DNA from: NIOZ-UU13 sp964444135 | GTDB lineage: Bacteria > Planctomycetota > Phycisphaerae > Sedimentisphaerales > Anaerobacaceae | Direction of reading: 5' to 3' | Assembly: GCA_964444135.1 (NCBI GenBank) | Contig: CAYUFX010000005.1 | Location: 1 to 64,000, forward strand | Length of the DNA: 64,000 nucleotides | Shown here: positions 1 to 8,606 of the stretch, piece by piece | Numbering within the stretch: position 1 is the first letter of the stretch | Layout: each line of letters starts with the position of its first letter | Program-made: the position numbers and the translations under genes | Notes under the pieces: model-generated | The model's input: only the letters and a program-made list of their open reading frames with translations | Told to the model about the DNA's origin: nothing | Databases searched by the model: none

Positions 1-19
1 AATCAGCTACTTTTTATGC

Positions 20-341
20 AAAACAAACCCAATTTTCTGGATACTCAAATGAACGCAAACACTTTTTCAAAAAGGGCTTATGAAAATAAACATAAATGGA
101 CACTTGGTGAAAACAAACCCAATTCAAACCCAATCAAAACCAATTTAAAAAGAGCCCAAATGAACATAAATTCACTTATAACAAAGGATTACAGAAAAAA
201 CGATGATTTCGCAGTCCGAAAAAACAAACCCAATTCAAACCCAATTTCCAAAAAGGCCAAAATGAACGCAACCGCTTTTTCACAAAAGGATTATGAAAAT
301 GAAATCGCCTTCAAGCCCCAAAAAAACAAACCCAATTAAAA
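20..341. repeat. Direct repeats with AAAACAAACCC core
   Basis: Four copies of a motif beginning aaaacaaacccaatt start at 20, 110, 221 and 323. Between them lie similar blocks containing aatgaacg/aatgaaca and a later aaaggatta-type motif. The spacings (90, 111 and 102) are all multiples of three, so one frame stays open from 16 to 339 and reads NKPN...NPI...MN...KDYEN repeatedly. I see no ribosome binding site and treat it as a repeat, not a gene. The stretch 342-600 up to dnaK holds a fragment of a ctgagc...gtcgaa repeat near 345-365 and no gene that I can support. Confidence 0.7.
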
Positions 342-610
342 CCTTGTCCTGAGCGCAGTCGAATGGGCCAATGTCGAAACAACTCGTAAGGGCCGGGCCC
401 AGGTGGACCGAATCTGCCAAAATGGCACAAATACTTGCCAATCGAGGAGTTATTATAGTGCAGAAAGAAAGCATAAAAAAGCTCTTGAAAAAACCTAACT
501 TACTTATAATCAAGATGTTAAGTTGTACGCACCGCCCTATTCCCGCAACTGGCACGCCTTTTGCACATCTGGAGTTTATGAGATGAATTTATAGCGAAAG
601 GAATATAACT

Positions 611-2548
611 ATGGCTAAAATCATTGGAATAGACTTAGGAACAACGAACTCGGTAGTCGCCGTGATGGAAGGCTCGGCCCCGAAGGTCCTGATTAACTCT
701 TCCGGCTCCCGGCTGACCCCTTCTGTGGTCGGTTTTACCGACAAGGGCGAAAGGCTCGTCGGCCAGATTGCTCGCCATCAGCAGGTAACAAACCCCGAAA
801 ACACAGTATTTTCTATCAAGCGTTTTATGGGCCGACGCCACAATGAAGTCTCATCCGAAGAAAAAATTGTCCCATATAAAATTACCGGCGCCTCGGACGA
901 GCTGGTCAAGGTCGATGTCAGGGGTAAGCAGTACACCCCGCCTGAGATCTCGGCGATGATTCTGCAGGACCTGAAAAAGACCGCCGAGGATTATCTGGGT
1001 GAAAAAGTTACTAACGCCGTTATTACCGTGCCGGCATACTTTAACGATTCGCAGCGTCAGGCAACCAAAGACGCCGGCAAAATTGCAGGACTCGAGGTCG
1101 AGCGGATAATTAATGAGCCGACCGCCGCTGCACTTGCCTATGGACTCGAAAAGAAAAAGAATGAAAAAGTCGCTATCTTCGACTTTGGCGGCGGAACATT
1201 CGATATTTCGATTCTTGATATCGGCGATAATGTCTTCGAGGTCCTTAGTACCAACGGCGATACACACCTTGGCGGTGACGATTTGGACGCGGTCCTGATA
1301 AACTACCTCGCGGATGAATTCAAAAAGACCGAGGGTATCGACTTGCGGGATGACCCAATGGCTCACCAGCGACTCAAAGAAGCCGCTGAAAAAGCGAAGT
1401 GCGAATTGAGCTCTCAGCTTGAAAGCACGGTTAATTTACCGTTTATCACCGCCGACGCCTCAGGGCCGAAGCATTTGCAAATCACAATCACCAGAAGCAA
1501 ATTCGAATCGCTCGTAGAACCCATTCTCGAACGGCTCAAAGACCCGTGCCACAAGGCCCTAAAAGATGCAAAGCTAAGTGCTGGCGATGTCGCGGAGACA
1601 TTGCTTGTCGGCGGCTCGACAAGAATTCCAAAAGTTCAGGAAATCGTAAAGGACATCTTTGCTAAAGAGCCGAACAAGAGCATCAATCCTGACGAAGTCG
1701 TCGCAGTGGGTGCCGCCATTCAGGGGGCGGTCCTGGCCGGAGATGCCGGCGTAAAAGACATTCTGCTGTTGGATGTAACACCGCTTTCATTAGGTGTTGA
1801 GACCTTAGGCGGGGTTATGACAAGATTGATTGAAAGAAACACTACAATCCCGACCAGCAAGAAAGAGATTTTCTCAACCGCCGCTGACAGTCAGACCACC
1901 GTTGACATCCACGTTCTCCAGGGCGAGAGGGATTTTGCAAGGGACAACCGCACGCTCGGCAGATTCCAGCTTGCCGATATTCCACCGGCCCCCCGGGGCA
2001 TCCCACAGATTGAAGTTGCCTTTGATATTGATGCCAACGGCATTCTGAACGTCTCTGCAAAGGACCTCGGCACAGGTAAGCAGCAGTCCATCGAGATTAA
2101 GTCCAGCTCAGGTCTTAGCGACCAGGAAGTTGAGAGAATGGCCAAAGATGCAGAGATACACGCCGAGGAAGATAAGAAGAAAAGACAGGTCGTTGACCTG
2201 AAAAACCAGGCTGACCAGTTGATTTATTCAACGGAAAAAACGCTCAAAGAGCACGGCGGCAAGGTCTCCGCCGATGTCCGTGGCAATATCGAAAATGCAG
2301 TCAACAACCTCAAGGAAGCTGTAAAAGGCGAAGACGCCGATGCGATAAGGAAAGCCATTGAAAATCTCGGCAACACCAGCCAGGAATTGGGCAAGGTGCT
2401 TTACGAAGAGGCCGCAAAGAAGCAGGCCGCTTCAGCCCAGCCCCAGCCCGACCAGGCTTCTCAAGCACCACCTCCGCCGGAAGGTGAGGTTAAAAGAAAA
2501 AAGCCTGATGATGTAATCGACGCCGAATTCGAAGCAAAAGACGAATAA
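611..2548 (+). CDS. dnaK: Molecular chaperone DnaK (Hsp70)
   Basis: ATP-dependent cytoplasmic Hsp70 chaperone that binds exposed hydrophobic peptides and works with DnaJ and GrpE. The 645-residue length is normal. The N-terminus MAKIIGIDLGTTNSVVAVME is the family phosphate-1 signature. FDFGGGTFDISILDIGD (about residues 190-210) and GGSTRIPKVQ (about 335-345) are the other two Hsp70 signatures. The substrate-binding domain follows, then an acidic tail ending DDVIDAEFEAKDE. The start is supported by a gaaagga ribosome binding site about 8 bases upstream. No dnaJ or grpE lies beside it, and I saw no CIRCE inverted repeat upstream. Two Gln/Ala/Pro-rich stretches near the C-terminus are usual for the family. 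Confidence 0.97.
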   Translation: MAKIIGIDLGTTNSVVAVMEGSAPKVLINSSGSRLTPSVVGFTDKGERLVGQIARHQQVTNPENTVFSIKRFMGRRHNEVSSEEKIVPYKITGASDELVKVDVRGKQYTPPEISAMILQDLKKTAEDYLGEKVTNAVITVPAYFNDSQRQATKDAGKIAGLEVERIINEPTAAALAYGLEKKKNEKVAIFDFGGGTFDISILDIGDNVFEVLSTNGDTHLGGDDLDAVLINYLADEFKKTEGIDLRDDPMAHQRLKEAAEKAKCELSSQLESTVNLPFITADASGPKHLQITITRSKFESLVEPILERLKDPCHKALKDAKLSAGDVAETLLVGGSTRIPKVQEIVKDIFAKEPNKSINPDEVVAVGAAIQGAVLAGDAGVKDILLLDVTPLSLGVETLGGVMTRLIERNTTIPTSKKEIFSTAADSQTTVDIHVLQGERDFARDNRTLGRFQLADIPPAPRGIPQIEVAFDIDANGILNVSAKDLGTGKQQSIEIKSSSGLSDQEVERMAKDAEIHAEEDKKKRQVVDLKNQADQLIYSTEKTLKEHGGKVSADVRGNIENAVNNLKEAVKGEDADAIRKAIENLGNTSQELGKVLYEEAAKKQAASAQPQPDQASQAPPPPEGEVKRKKPDDVIDAEFEAKDE

Positions 2549-2624
2549 TGGCATATAGTAGATAGCGTTTTACAGATATACGAAAGATAAATCTGAAATC
2601 CGAAGCACGAAACAAAGGAAAATA

Positions 2625-2743
2625 CGAAGCACGAAACAATCTCAAAATTCTAATGTTCAAATTTTCAAAACTCACTGTTTTCGTCATTTGAATTTCAGTC
2701 GTTAAATATTGTTTCGGATTTCGATATTCGAGTTTCGGATTTA
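2625..2743. repeat. 119-bp dispersed repeat, copy A (17 heptamers)
   Basis: This block matches 42342-42460 in the same orientation with no gaps and about seven mismatches over 119 bases. Its length is 17 x 7, and the sequence can be cut into heptamers such as cggattt / cgatatt / cgagttt. The left part (gaaatccgaagcacgaaac type) is roughly complementary to the right part (gtttcggatttc), so it could fold. It fills the gap between the convergent genes dnaK and mnmE. Confidence 0.9.
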
Positions 2744-2776
2744 CACAACTGAAAATCCTAAGTTTTTTTTAATAAG

Positions 2777-4396
2777 CTATTTGCCTATACAGAATCGACT
2801 GAATATCTGCTCCAATATCTGCTCATCGACGTGACCGCCTGTGGCGGATTCGATACCGGAAATCACCTGATAAGCAGCTCGAAGCATCATTGCGGCAACT
2901 TCATCATTGCCGGCTCTCAATTCACTGGTGGATTCACTGACGTTCTCAATTGCCTCGGTAACAGCCTGTTTGTGCCGGGCGGTAAGGGCAACGGAGCTTT
3001 GGGTGCCCTCGAAAAGTGGGGTAGCGCCTGATTTGGCCGTCTCAAAACCAGGTTCCAGCTCGATTATTTTTTTGTCGATTGCCTCTCGCAATAGCTCTAA
3101 GCCGGCCCCGGTTTCTGTAGAAGTTACTAAAAATCCCGCACCAAAATCCACTTTGCTGTGATCGGCCTTGTTATCGATGGATGAAAAGCGGTTTGCGGAG
3201 GTCGATTTTGCTGCGGGACCAAACAATTCATTCAGTTCAGCAAGGCGATTTGATAACACCTCTTCGGATACCAAATCGCATTTTGTCGCAACCGGTATCA
3301 GTCCCGGGGCCCCAAGACTCCAGACCAAAGACCACAGACCAATCTCTTCGGTCCACAAACCAAAGTCTTGACTCTTGCGTCTTGCGTCTTTTGATATGTC
3401 AACGCAAAATACAACCACAGCACTGTTCCGCAGCGCCTCAATTGCCGCCTGTTGTGCCAATTCGTCAAGGACATTGTCCGCCTCGTGAGAGACTTTTCCA
3501 GTTGGTTCTCTAATGGGGTCTGGCCATCTCACCAGACCCGCACAATCGAACAGAACGCACCTGCAATGTGCCAATGTACATGGGGCACTCAGCACATCTC
3601 TGGTGGTTTTGCGCCTGTGCGAGACGATACTTCTTTCTTTACCGAGCAGTTTATTGAGCAGACTGCTCTTTCCGGCATTGGGAGCACCGGCAATCCCCAC
3701 CGCCGGTAAATCAATTAGCGACTCGTACCTGATGCTTCCGGTGAGCAGCTGCTCAAGTTCTTCCCTTACGTCGAGAAGTCTTTCAATTACTTCCGCTCCG
3801 GTTTCAAATTCAATATCTTCCCCGCTAAAATCCAGTCCCGCCTCGATTAAGCTAAGACAATCCATTATCGCCGAGCGTACTTTTACCGTGGTATCAGATA
3901 ACCGTCCACTGAGAAGTTTCTCAGCGGCGGCTAATTGAAATGCGTTGGAGCTTACGATAATCTCGTTCACCGCTTCGGCCTGGGCCAAATCGATTTTGCC
4001 GTTCAGATACGCCCGCGCCGTGAATTCGCCCGGCCCGGCCATCCGAAGTCCTTTGCATAATAAGTTATCAATTAAGACCTTAGTAACAGCAGGATTTGTA
4101 TAGAGGTGAATCTCTGCTATATCATCGCCGGTATATGAATGAGGAGCAAAAAATAAATACAATTGCGCATCAATGTTTAGCTCGGCATCAACTCCACAGG
4201 TTCCGCCGATTATTAAAGATTTCACAGATTTTTCTGCGTTAATCCACCGGAATCTGTGTAATCTGTCTTTGGTGATTGGTGAGTTGAAAATCTGTTTACA
4301 GGTAACGATCGTCTCCGGGCCGGTTATGCGGACAATTACCCTCTTATCTGAGGTCGGAGAGCTGACAGCTACGATAGTGTCATTTAGTTCATACAT
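2777..4396 (-). CDS. mnmE: tRNA uridine-5-carboxymethylaminomethyl modification GTPase MnmE
   Basis: With MnmG, MnmE modifies the wobble uridine (U34) of several tRNAs. The protein has the N-terminal tetrahydrofolate-binding domain, a helical domain, an inserted G domain and the C-terminal CIGK motif (ends FCIGK), whose Cys is catalytic in the family. The P-loop is GAPNAGKSS at about residues 237-245. Several G motifs are unusual: the usual GTTRD is KTTRD (about 263-267), DTAG is DCAG (about 284) and NKxD is TKCD. A heptamer array at 3316-3392 adds about 28 residues (about 335-360) just before TKCD. No mnmG is in the window. yidC lies upstream on the same strand, separated by a palindromic repeat. 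Identity is secure; whether the altered G motifs change GTP turnover is not known. Confidence 0.93.
   Translation of the reverse strand: MYELNDTIVAVSSPTSDKRVIVRITGPETIVTCKQIFNSPITKDRLHRFRWINAEKSVKSLIIGGTCGVDAELNIDAQLYLFFAPHSYTGDDIAEIHLYTNPAVTKVLIDNLLCKGLRMAGPGEFTARAYLNGKIDLAQAEAVNEIIVSSNAFQLAAAEKLLSGRLSDTTVKVRSAIMDCLSLIEAGLDFSGEDIEFETGAEVIERLLDVREELEQLLTGSIRYESLIDLPAVGIAGAPNAGKSSLLNKLLGKERSIVSHRRKTTRDVLSAPCTLAHCRCVLFDCAGLVRWPDPIREPTGKVSHEADNVLDELAQQAAIEALRNSAVVVFCVDISKDARRKSQDFGLWTEEIGLWSLVWSLGAPGLIPVATKCDLVSEEVLSNRLAELNELFGPAAKSTSANRFSSIDNKADHSKVDFGAGFLVTSTETGAGLELLREAIDKKIIELEPGFETAKSGATPLFEGTQSSVALTARHKQAVTEAIENVSESTSELRAGNDEVAAMMLRAAYQVISGIESATGGHVDEQILEQIFSRFCIGK
3316..3392. repeat. Heptamer array inside mnmE
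   Basis: Eleven consecutive 7-bp units, with gactcca / gaccaaa types on the left and gtcttga / gtcttgc types on the right, which are reverse complements of the left units. One further unit at 3309-3315 would make 84 bp. It is read in frame within the G domain of MnmE. Confidence 0.85.
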
Positions 4397-4413
4397 CCGG
4401 ATTCAGCCCGTAT

Positions 4414-4522
4414 GTCATCCTGAGCGAAGCAAAGGATCTGGGTAGCAGTGATTATTCAGCATATGTAGCGACTGAGTGATTTTATTCGCTGGCCGGATTC
4501 TTCGGTTTCGACTCAGAATGAC
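4414..4522. repeat. Palindromic GTCATCCTGAG...CTCAGAATGAC element
   Basis: A 109-bp element between mnmE and yidC. It starts gtcatcctgagcg and ends ctcagaatgac, so its ends are imperfect inverted repeats. A relative with the same type of ends lies at 6586-6687. It resembles the dispersed intergenic palindromes seen in many bacterial genomes. Confidence 0.75.
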
Positions 4523-4544
4523 AATAAAAACCAATTGGTTTGCC

Positions 4545-6560
4545 TTACATATTTTTATAAAACGGCTTGGGCCTTTTCTTTTTGACCTTGCCGCCGGTCT
4601 TACTCGTCACGGCCACCAGGCCTTTCGATTCGGCTTCTTCCTTGTCCCGGATGTGTTTACGAATTACGTGCTGCTCAATAACACCGGCAAAGGTGCTTGC
4701 CATAATATACAGGTTCACTCCCGACGGCCCATTGTATAAGACCAGCGGGAGAAATAACGGCATCATAATCATCATCATTTTTTGTTGCTGAGCGGCCTGA
4801 GGATTAGCCGCCGATTGAGACGGCATAAGCTTCTGCTGCAGATACATAGCCACGCCCATCAAAATCGGCAATAGGTTCAGCGATAATATCTTCCAGCCCA
4901 ACAAAGGCACAACTATTGCCCTTGGAAATCTAATCAGGGCATCCGGTACTGAAAGGTCCGTAATCCAAAACGGCAAAAACGGCGCACCACGCAAATCAAT
5001 ACTGGCATATACTGCGCTCCATAAAGCAATCCAAATCGGCATCTGAACCATCATCGGCAGAAAACCCATAACCGGCGAAGCGCCCTGCTCTCTGTAAAGG
5101 GCCATCATCTGTTTATTCATTTCAGCCTTGTTGTTGGCGTATTTTTTCTTTATCTCCTCGGCCTTCGGGGCCAGCTTGCTCATCTTGCTCATCGATATTT
5201 GGCTCTTCTTAGTGATAGGATGCATAGCAAGCCGCATCAGGAAAACCAATATAATTATTACCACCCCGTAATTGGGGATAAAAGCGTACATCCATTTCAT
5301 TAAAGCCAATATCCCGAAGGCCAGAGGCTTTATAATGCCGGCTGGGCAGCAGCACGCCATAAAATCTATCGTCTGAACAAAGCCTAAATCTCGATACTGC
5401 TCGTTCTTGTCGAAAAGACTTTTATCCTTAGGCCCAACATATAACTGGAAGTTATATGTCTTTGAACTGTTGGCCTGGCCCATCGCAGCTAAGGTCTTTG
5501 AAGCGGTTTTCAAATCCAATCCTATCGTTTCATCACCGCTGTCGGCTTTGTTGTCTCCATCGGGATTGTGAAACCGGCCTGTTTTATCCATTACCCAATC
5601 GCAGTAGTCTTTACCCTTATCCGGAAGTGGCACTAATATAGCGGCGAAGTACTTATTGACCGCAGCGACCCAGAGAAAGTTGGCACCAGGTTTTGTTAGC
5701 CGTCTGTCTTCGAGGCTCTGTGCCCTGCTGAGTTTTTTCTTATCGAGTCTTACGCTGCTAACTTGCCCCTTTGACTCTCTAAAGCCGGCCACGACCTTTC
5801 TCATATCGGTCCTGAAGGCCTCTCTGCCAAGTCCGCCGGGCCCGGTTAAATTGAAACGCACTTTCTGCTCTGAATCGCTAAGATTTTCGACAGTTATATT
5901 GCATTCCAGAAGATAGCTGCGGGGGATGATTTTATAGGTTTTAATCAATTTCAAGACCGGCTCGTCGGTATCTACAATTTTAATTATCGCTTCAAAGCGT
6001 GCTGTTTGCGAGCCATCCTCTGTAGTTTCTTTATCGAGGCTTTTCCAGTGAAGTCTATCAAGAGGCAGTTGCAACTGCTGCTGAACGAATACAAAGCTCG
6101 TATTAGCCATTGTCAAAATTTCCCTGCCGTCTCTTTCCTGAACGGGGGAAATAATTACCAACGGCTGAGGGTTCTTGTAATCACGGTCGTTAAATCCGCT
6201 AAAGAAGGCTTCCCTGATGGCGGCGCCTTTCGAGCTCAGCTCCAGTTGAAAATTATAGCCGCTATTAGGATCCACTGAACCAAGCGTAACGCTTTTAGCC
6301 GGAGCGCTGTCAGCACCAAAAGTAACAGAATCGTCCGTTCCTATCTGCGGTGGTTCCTCAGCAAGGACATTCGCATCGCTGATATTTTTGTCGCCTGTAG
6401 AGCTTTGCAAAAGAATGCAAGGTTGTCCAGCCGTCTCTTTGTCATTCCTGCAAAACCTGTCCTGAGCAAAGTCGAAGGAGCAGGAATCCGGTCCCGACTC
6501 GACAACAAGCCAGCCGCAAAAGACAACAAAGCCAATCACAACCAAAGTAAAATATCGCAT
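4545..6560 (-). CDS. yidC: Membrane protein insertase YidC
   Basis: Inserts and folds inner-membrane proteins, alone or with Sec. The protein has an N-terminal membrane anchor (MRYFTLVVIGFVVFCGW), a large periplasmic domain and a C-terminal membrane region (about residues 410-640) with the conserved start GVVIIILVFLMRLAMHPITK, then a cytoplasmic loop (SKMSKLAPKAEEIKKKY) and MMVQMPIWIALWSAVY. The C-terminus is basic (KVKKKRPKPFYKNM). I chose ATG at 6560 because the anchor begins there; an in-frame start at 6590 would add ten residues. Residues about 24-40 are encoded by a palindromic repeat (6441-6490), an in-frame insertion in the periplasmic linker. yidC next to mnmE is a common arrangement near bacterial origins, but rnpA and rpmH are absent. 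Confidence 0.95.
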   Translation of the reverse strand: MRYFTLVVIGFVVFCGWLVVESGPDSCSFDFAQDRFCRNDKETAGQPCILLQSSTGDKNISDANVLAEEPPQIGTDDSVTFGADSAPAKSVTLGSVDPNSGYNFQLELSSKGAAIREAFFSGFNDRDYKNPQPLVIISPVQERDGREILTMANTSFVFVQQQLQLPLDRLHWKSLDKETTEDGSQTARFEAIIKIVDTDEPVLKLIKTYKIIPRSYLLECNITVENLSDSEQKVRFNLTGPGGLGREAFRTDMRKVVAGFRESKGQVSSVRLDKKKLSRAQSLEDRRLTKPGANFLWVAAVNKYFAAILVPLPDKGKDYCDWVMDKTGRFHNPDGDNKADSGDETIGLDLKTASKTLAAMGQANSSKTYNFQLYVGPKDKSLFDKNEQYRDLGFVQTIDFMACCCPAGIIKPLAFGILALMKWMYAFIPNYGVVIIILVFLMRLAMHPITKKSQISMSKMSKLAPKAEEIKKKYANNKAEMNKQMMALYREQGASPVMGFLPMMVQMPIWIALWSAVYASIDLRGAPFLPFWITDLSVPDALIRFPRAIVVPLLGWKILSLNLLPILMGVAMYLQQKLMPSQSAANPQAAQQQKMMMIMMPLFLPLVLYNGPSGVNLYIMASTFAGVIEQHVIRKHIRDKEEAESKGLVAVTSKTGGKVKKKRPKPFYKNM
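6441..6490. repeat. Palindromic GTCATTCCTG element inside yidC
   Basis: Starts gtcattcctg and ends caggaatccg, with a ctgagcaaagtcgaagg core. The ends match the intergenic elements at 31108 and 47476. It is read in frame in yidC just after the membrane anchor and gives an FDFAQDRFC-type peptide. Confidence 0.8.
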
Positions 6561-6585
6561 TTCGTATCTCTTACTACGGACTCTT

Positions 6586-6687
6586 GTCATTCTGAACGGA
6601 GCGCAGTGAAGTCGAAGATTCGCTAATGCGGGAATCTACTCTTCGCTAACCAGATTCTTCGCCCGCCTTAGGCGAGCTCAGAGTGAC
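6586..6687. repeat. Palindromic GTCATTCTGA...TCAGAGTGAC element
   Basis: A 102-bp element with inverted ends upstream of yidC. It is related to 4414-4522 and is directly followed by a heptamer array. Confidence 0.75.
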
Positions 6688-6689
6688 AA

Positions 6690-6759
6690 AATCGTATTTC
6701 GTTTCTTCTTTGTAATTGATTTCTTCAATAATCAATAGTCAATAATAAATAATCAATTT
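6690..6759. repeat. Heptamer array before the phosphoesterase stop
   Basis: About ten 7-bp units in one phase, including tcaataa, tcaatag and taaataa. With the preceding palindrome it fills the gap between yidC and the phosphoesterase gene. Confidence 0.75.
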
Positions 6760-6762
6760 CCT

Positions 6763-7539
6763 TTATCTTCCGTTCTGCAGCCGCTCCGCGTGAAAGTTGT
6801 CTAATTGTTCGATTGCTATTATCTTTTTCATAGTAGTTTCAAAATCATACTCAAGCCGTACAAAATGCACCTCATTCTTATTCACATACACATAGCTGGT
6901 ACGGTTGTCCTTGTCCCTGGGCTGCCCGACAGAGCCGATATTGATAATCGCCTTTTCATCCTCGACAATCGGGTAGACATCGCCAAGCTCAGCCGGCAGA
7001 TAGAAGTCCGGCTCATTAAGAAACACCCCGGGCATATGTGTGTGGCCCACAAAGCAGATGTGTGTGACCCGCTCGAACAGCAACCGAACCTTCAGCGGAT
7101 TGGTGTAAACATCATCGGGAAAAATATATTCATTAATCGGCCTTCTGGGCGAAGCGTGAACAAAATCTATTATTGCTGAGTTTGTTCCTAATTTGCTTTT
7201 GAGCGTATGCCGCATCGGCAGCTCACCCAAAAAGCTCCAGCGCCTGTCGCGATACTGTTTTTCTTCTTCCGATTCCAGAACTTCCCGGCTCCAGAAGCTC
7301 GCCTGCTCCGCGCCGTAGTTGAAATTTGTCGGCTCATAGAAGACCGCATAATCGTGATTGCCCAGAACGCACCACTTAGTATTCTCTATAATCAGGTCGA
7401 GACATTCCTTGGGATTTGGCCCGTAGCCGACCACATCACCCAGACAATAAATAGTCTTTATACCCCGTTTTTTAATGTCATCAAGGACCGTCGTTAAGGC
7501 TTCAAGGTTCGAATGTATATCGCTTAGAATCGCAAACAT
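6763..7539 (-). CDS. Metallophosphoesterase family protein
   Basis: Calcineurin-like phosphoesterase of the YfcE/MJ0936-like group, probably a cytoplasmic phosphodiesterase or phosphatase. Metal-binding motifs are visible in order: SDIHSN near the N-terminus, GDVVGYGP at about residues 35-45, GNHD at about 65, and GHTH at about 160-165, followed by INIGSVGQPRD. The start at 7539 (MFAILSDIHSNLEAL) places the first motif at the usual distance and has an aaggat ribosome binding site; the longer frame to 7575 has no support. At about 258 residues it is typical. The physiological substrate cannot be read from the sequence. Confidence 0.88.
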   Translation of the reverse strand: MFAILSDIHSNLEALTTVLDDIKKRGIKTIYCLGDVVGYGPNPKECLDLIIENTKWCVLGNHDYAVFYEPTNFNYGAEQASFWSREVLESEEEKQYRDRRWSFLGELPMRHTLKSKLGTNSAIIDFVHASPRRPINEYIFPDDVYTNPLKVRLLFERVTHICFVGHTHMPGVFLNEPDFYLPAELGDVYPIVEDEKAIINIGSVGQPRDKDNRTSYVYVNKNEVHFVRLEYDFETTMKKIIAIEQLDNFHAERLQNGR

Positions 7540-7752
7540 ACAAATCCTTAAGGGCCCCCACTTCGTGGAAACCAAATAAAATCAACTTTTCTTATACAGA
7601 AAAATACTTAAATAGCAGAATTACTGCAAAAATGCCAGAATATTTATTGGCTTTTGAAGAAAACACAATTTTGGAACCCCCCAAAGCGGGAACCCCATTG
7701 CGCAAGCTCCACAGATTCGAAAAAGAAGGTTTTTTTTAGTCATAACTATTGT

Positions 7753-7810
7753 TATAATACCACGTGCGCTATACGATATCCGCCCGTGGTGGACTTTTGT
7801 TTGGCGGATA
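7753..7810 (+). promoter_or_regulatory. Putative lptB promoter and 5' leader hairpin
   Basis: A perfect -10 hexamer TATAAT lies at 7753-7758. The -35 region is only a T-run, so the promoter is weakly supported. An 8-bp inverted repeat (tatccgcc at 7777-7784 and ggcggata at 7803-7810) follows in the predicted leader of lptB. The rest of the gap 7576-7828 shows nothing else that I recognise. Confidence 0.4.
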
Positions 7811-7828
7811 CACGATAAAGATACGAAA

Positions 7829-8578
7829 ATGGTAAGTATGACTCTTCTTGAAACTCACGGGCTGGTAAAAAAATATTCCGGCCGAATCGTTGTTAACGAG
7901 GTATCAATTACTATCGAACAGCGCAATATTGTCGGGCTTCTGGGCCGAAACGGGGCCGGAAAAACCACGTCCTTTAGAATGATTATGGGTATGATTGCCC
8001 CAAACAGCGGCTCGGTCATTTTTGAAGGCCGGAACATCACCAAGCTGCAGATGTACAAACGCGCACGATTGGGTATTGGGTATCTTTCACAGGAACCCAG
8101 CATCTTCCAGCGCCTCAGTGTCCGCGACAATCTCTATGCGATTCTGGAAACGATGTCCATCACCAAAGCTCAGCGTAATTGCAAGGCCGATATGCTCATT
8201 GAGCGTTTCGCACTTGGTGAGGTTGCTAACAGTCAGGGAAGATTCCTTTCCGGCGGTGAGCGAAGAAAGCTTGAGATCGCCCGTGCCATGGTAACCGACC
8301 CTTCATTGATTCTTTTGGACGAACCGTTTAGCGGTGTTGACCCCATTGCCGTTCAGGACTTGCAGTATGAGATTCGCCGCCTCGTTGATTCCGGCGTCAG
8401 CATTCTTGTTACCGACCATAATGTCGAGAGAACGCTTGAAGTAGTCGATAAGGCCTACATTATCGACCACGGCAGGGTGATAGGAGCCGGCCCGCCCGCC
8501 GAAATCGTCCGCAATGAAACCGTCAGAAAATCTTATCTCGGCAATACGTTCGCCGGCGACGAATTCGACGACAGATAA
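7829..8578 (+). CDS. lptB: LPS export ABC transporter ATP-binding protein LptB
   Basis: ATPase subunit of the LptBFG complex that extracts lipopolysaccharide from the inner membrane. Walker A is GRNGAGKTT (about residues 37-45), the Q-loop region reads GYLSQEPSIF, the ABC signature is LSGGERRK and Walker B is LILLDEPFSG, followed by the switch His in VTDHN. YLSQEPSIFQRLSV and the closing RKSYLGNTF are typical of LptB and not of the related branched-chain amino acid ATPases. Two in-frame ATGs at 7829 and 7838 are both possible. Its presence fits a diderm organism. No lptA, lptC or lptFG is adjacent; def follows immediately on the same strand. Confidence 0.93.
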   Translation: MVSMTLLETHGLVKKYSGRIVVNEVSITIEQRNIVGLLGRNGAGKTTSFRMIMGMIAPNSGSVIFEGRNITKLQMYKRARLGIGYLSQEPSIFQRLSVRDNLYAILETMSITKAQRNCKADMLIERFALGEVANSQGRFLSGGERRKLEIARAMVTDPSLILLDEPFSGVDPIAVQDLQYEIRRLVDSGVSILVTDHNVERTLEVVDKAYIIDHGRVIGAGPPAEIVRNETVRKSYLGNTFAGDEFDDR

Positions 8579-8606
8579 GCCTAAAGCAAAATACGGAAGA
8601 CCAGAA

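Noticed and set aside
16..339. 107-codon open frame with NKPN repeats
   Set aside because: No ribosome binding site, no protein-like composition and the frame is explained by repeat spacings divisible by three; reported as a repeat only.
371..586. 71-codon plus-strand frame before dnaK
   Set aside because: No family features, no ribosome binding site, and it lies in repeat-derived sequence.
851..1366. 171-codon frame antisense to dnaK
   Set aside because: Complete overlap with a well-supported dnaK in the opposite strand and no family features.
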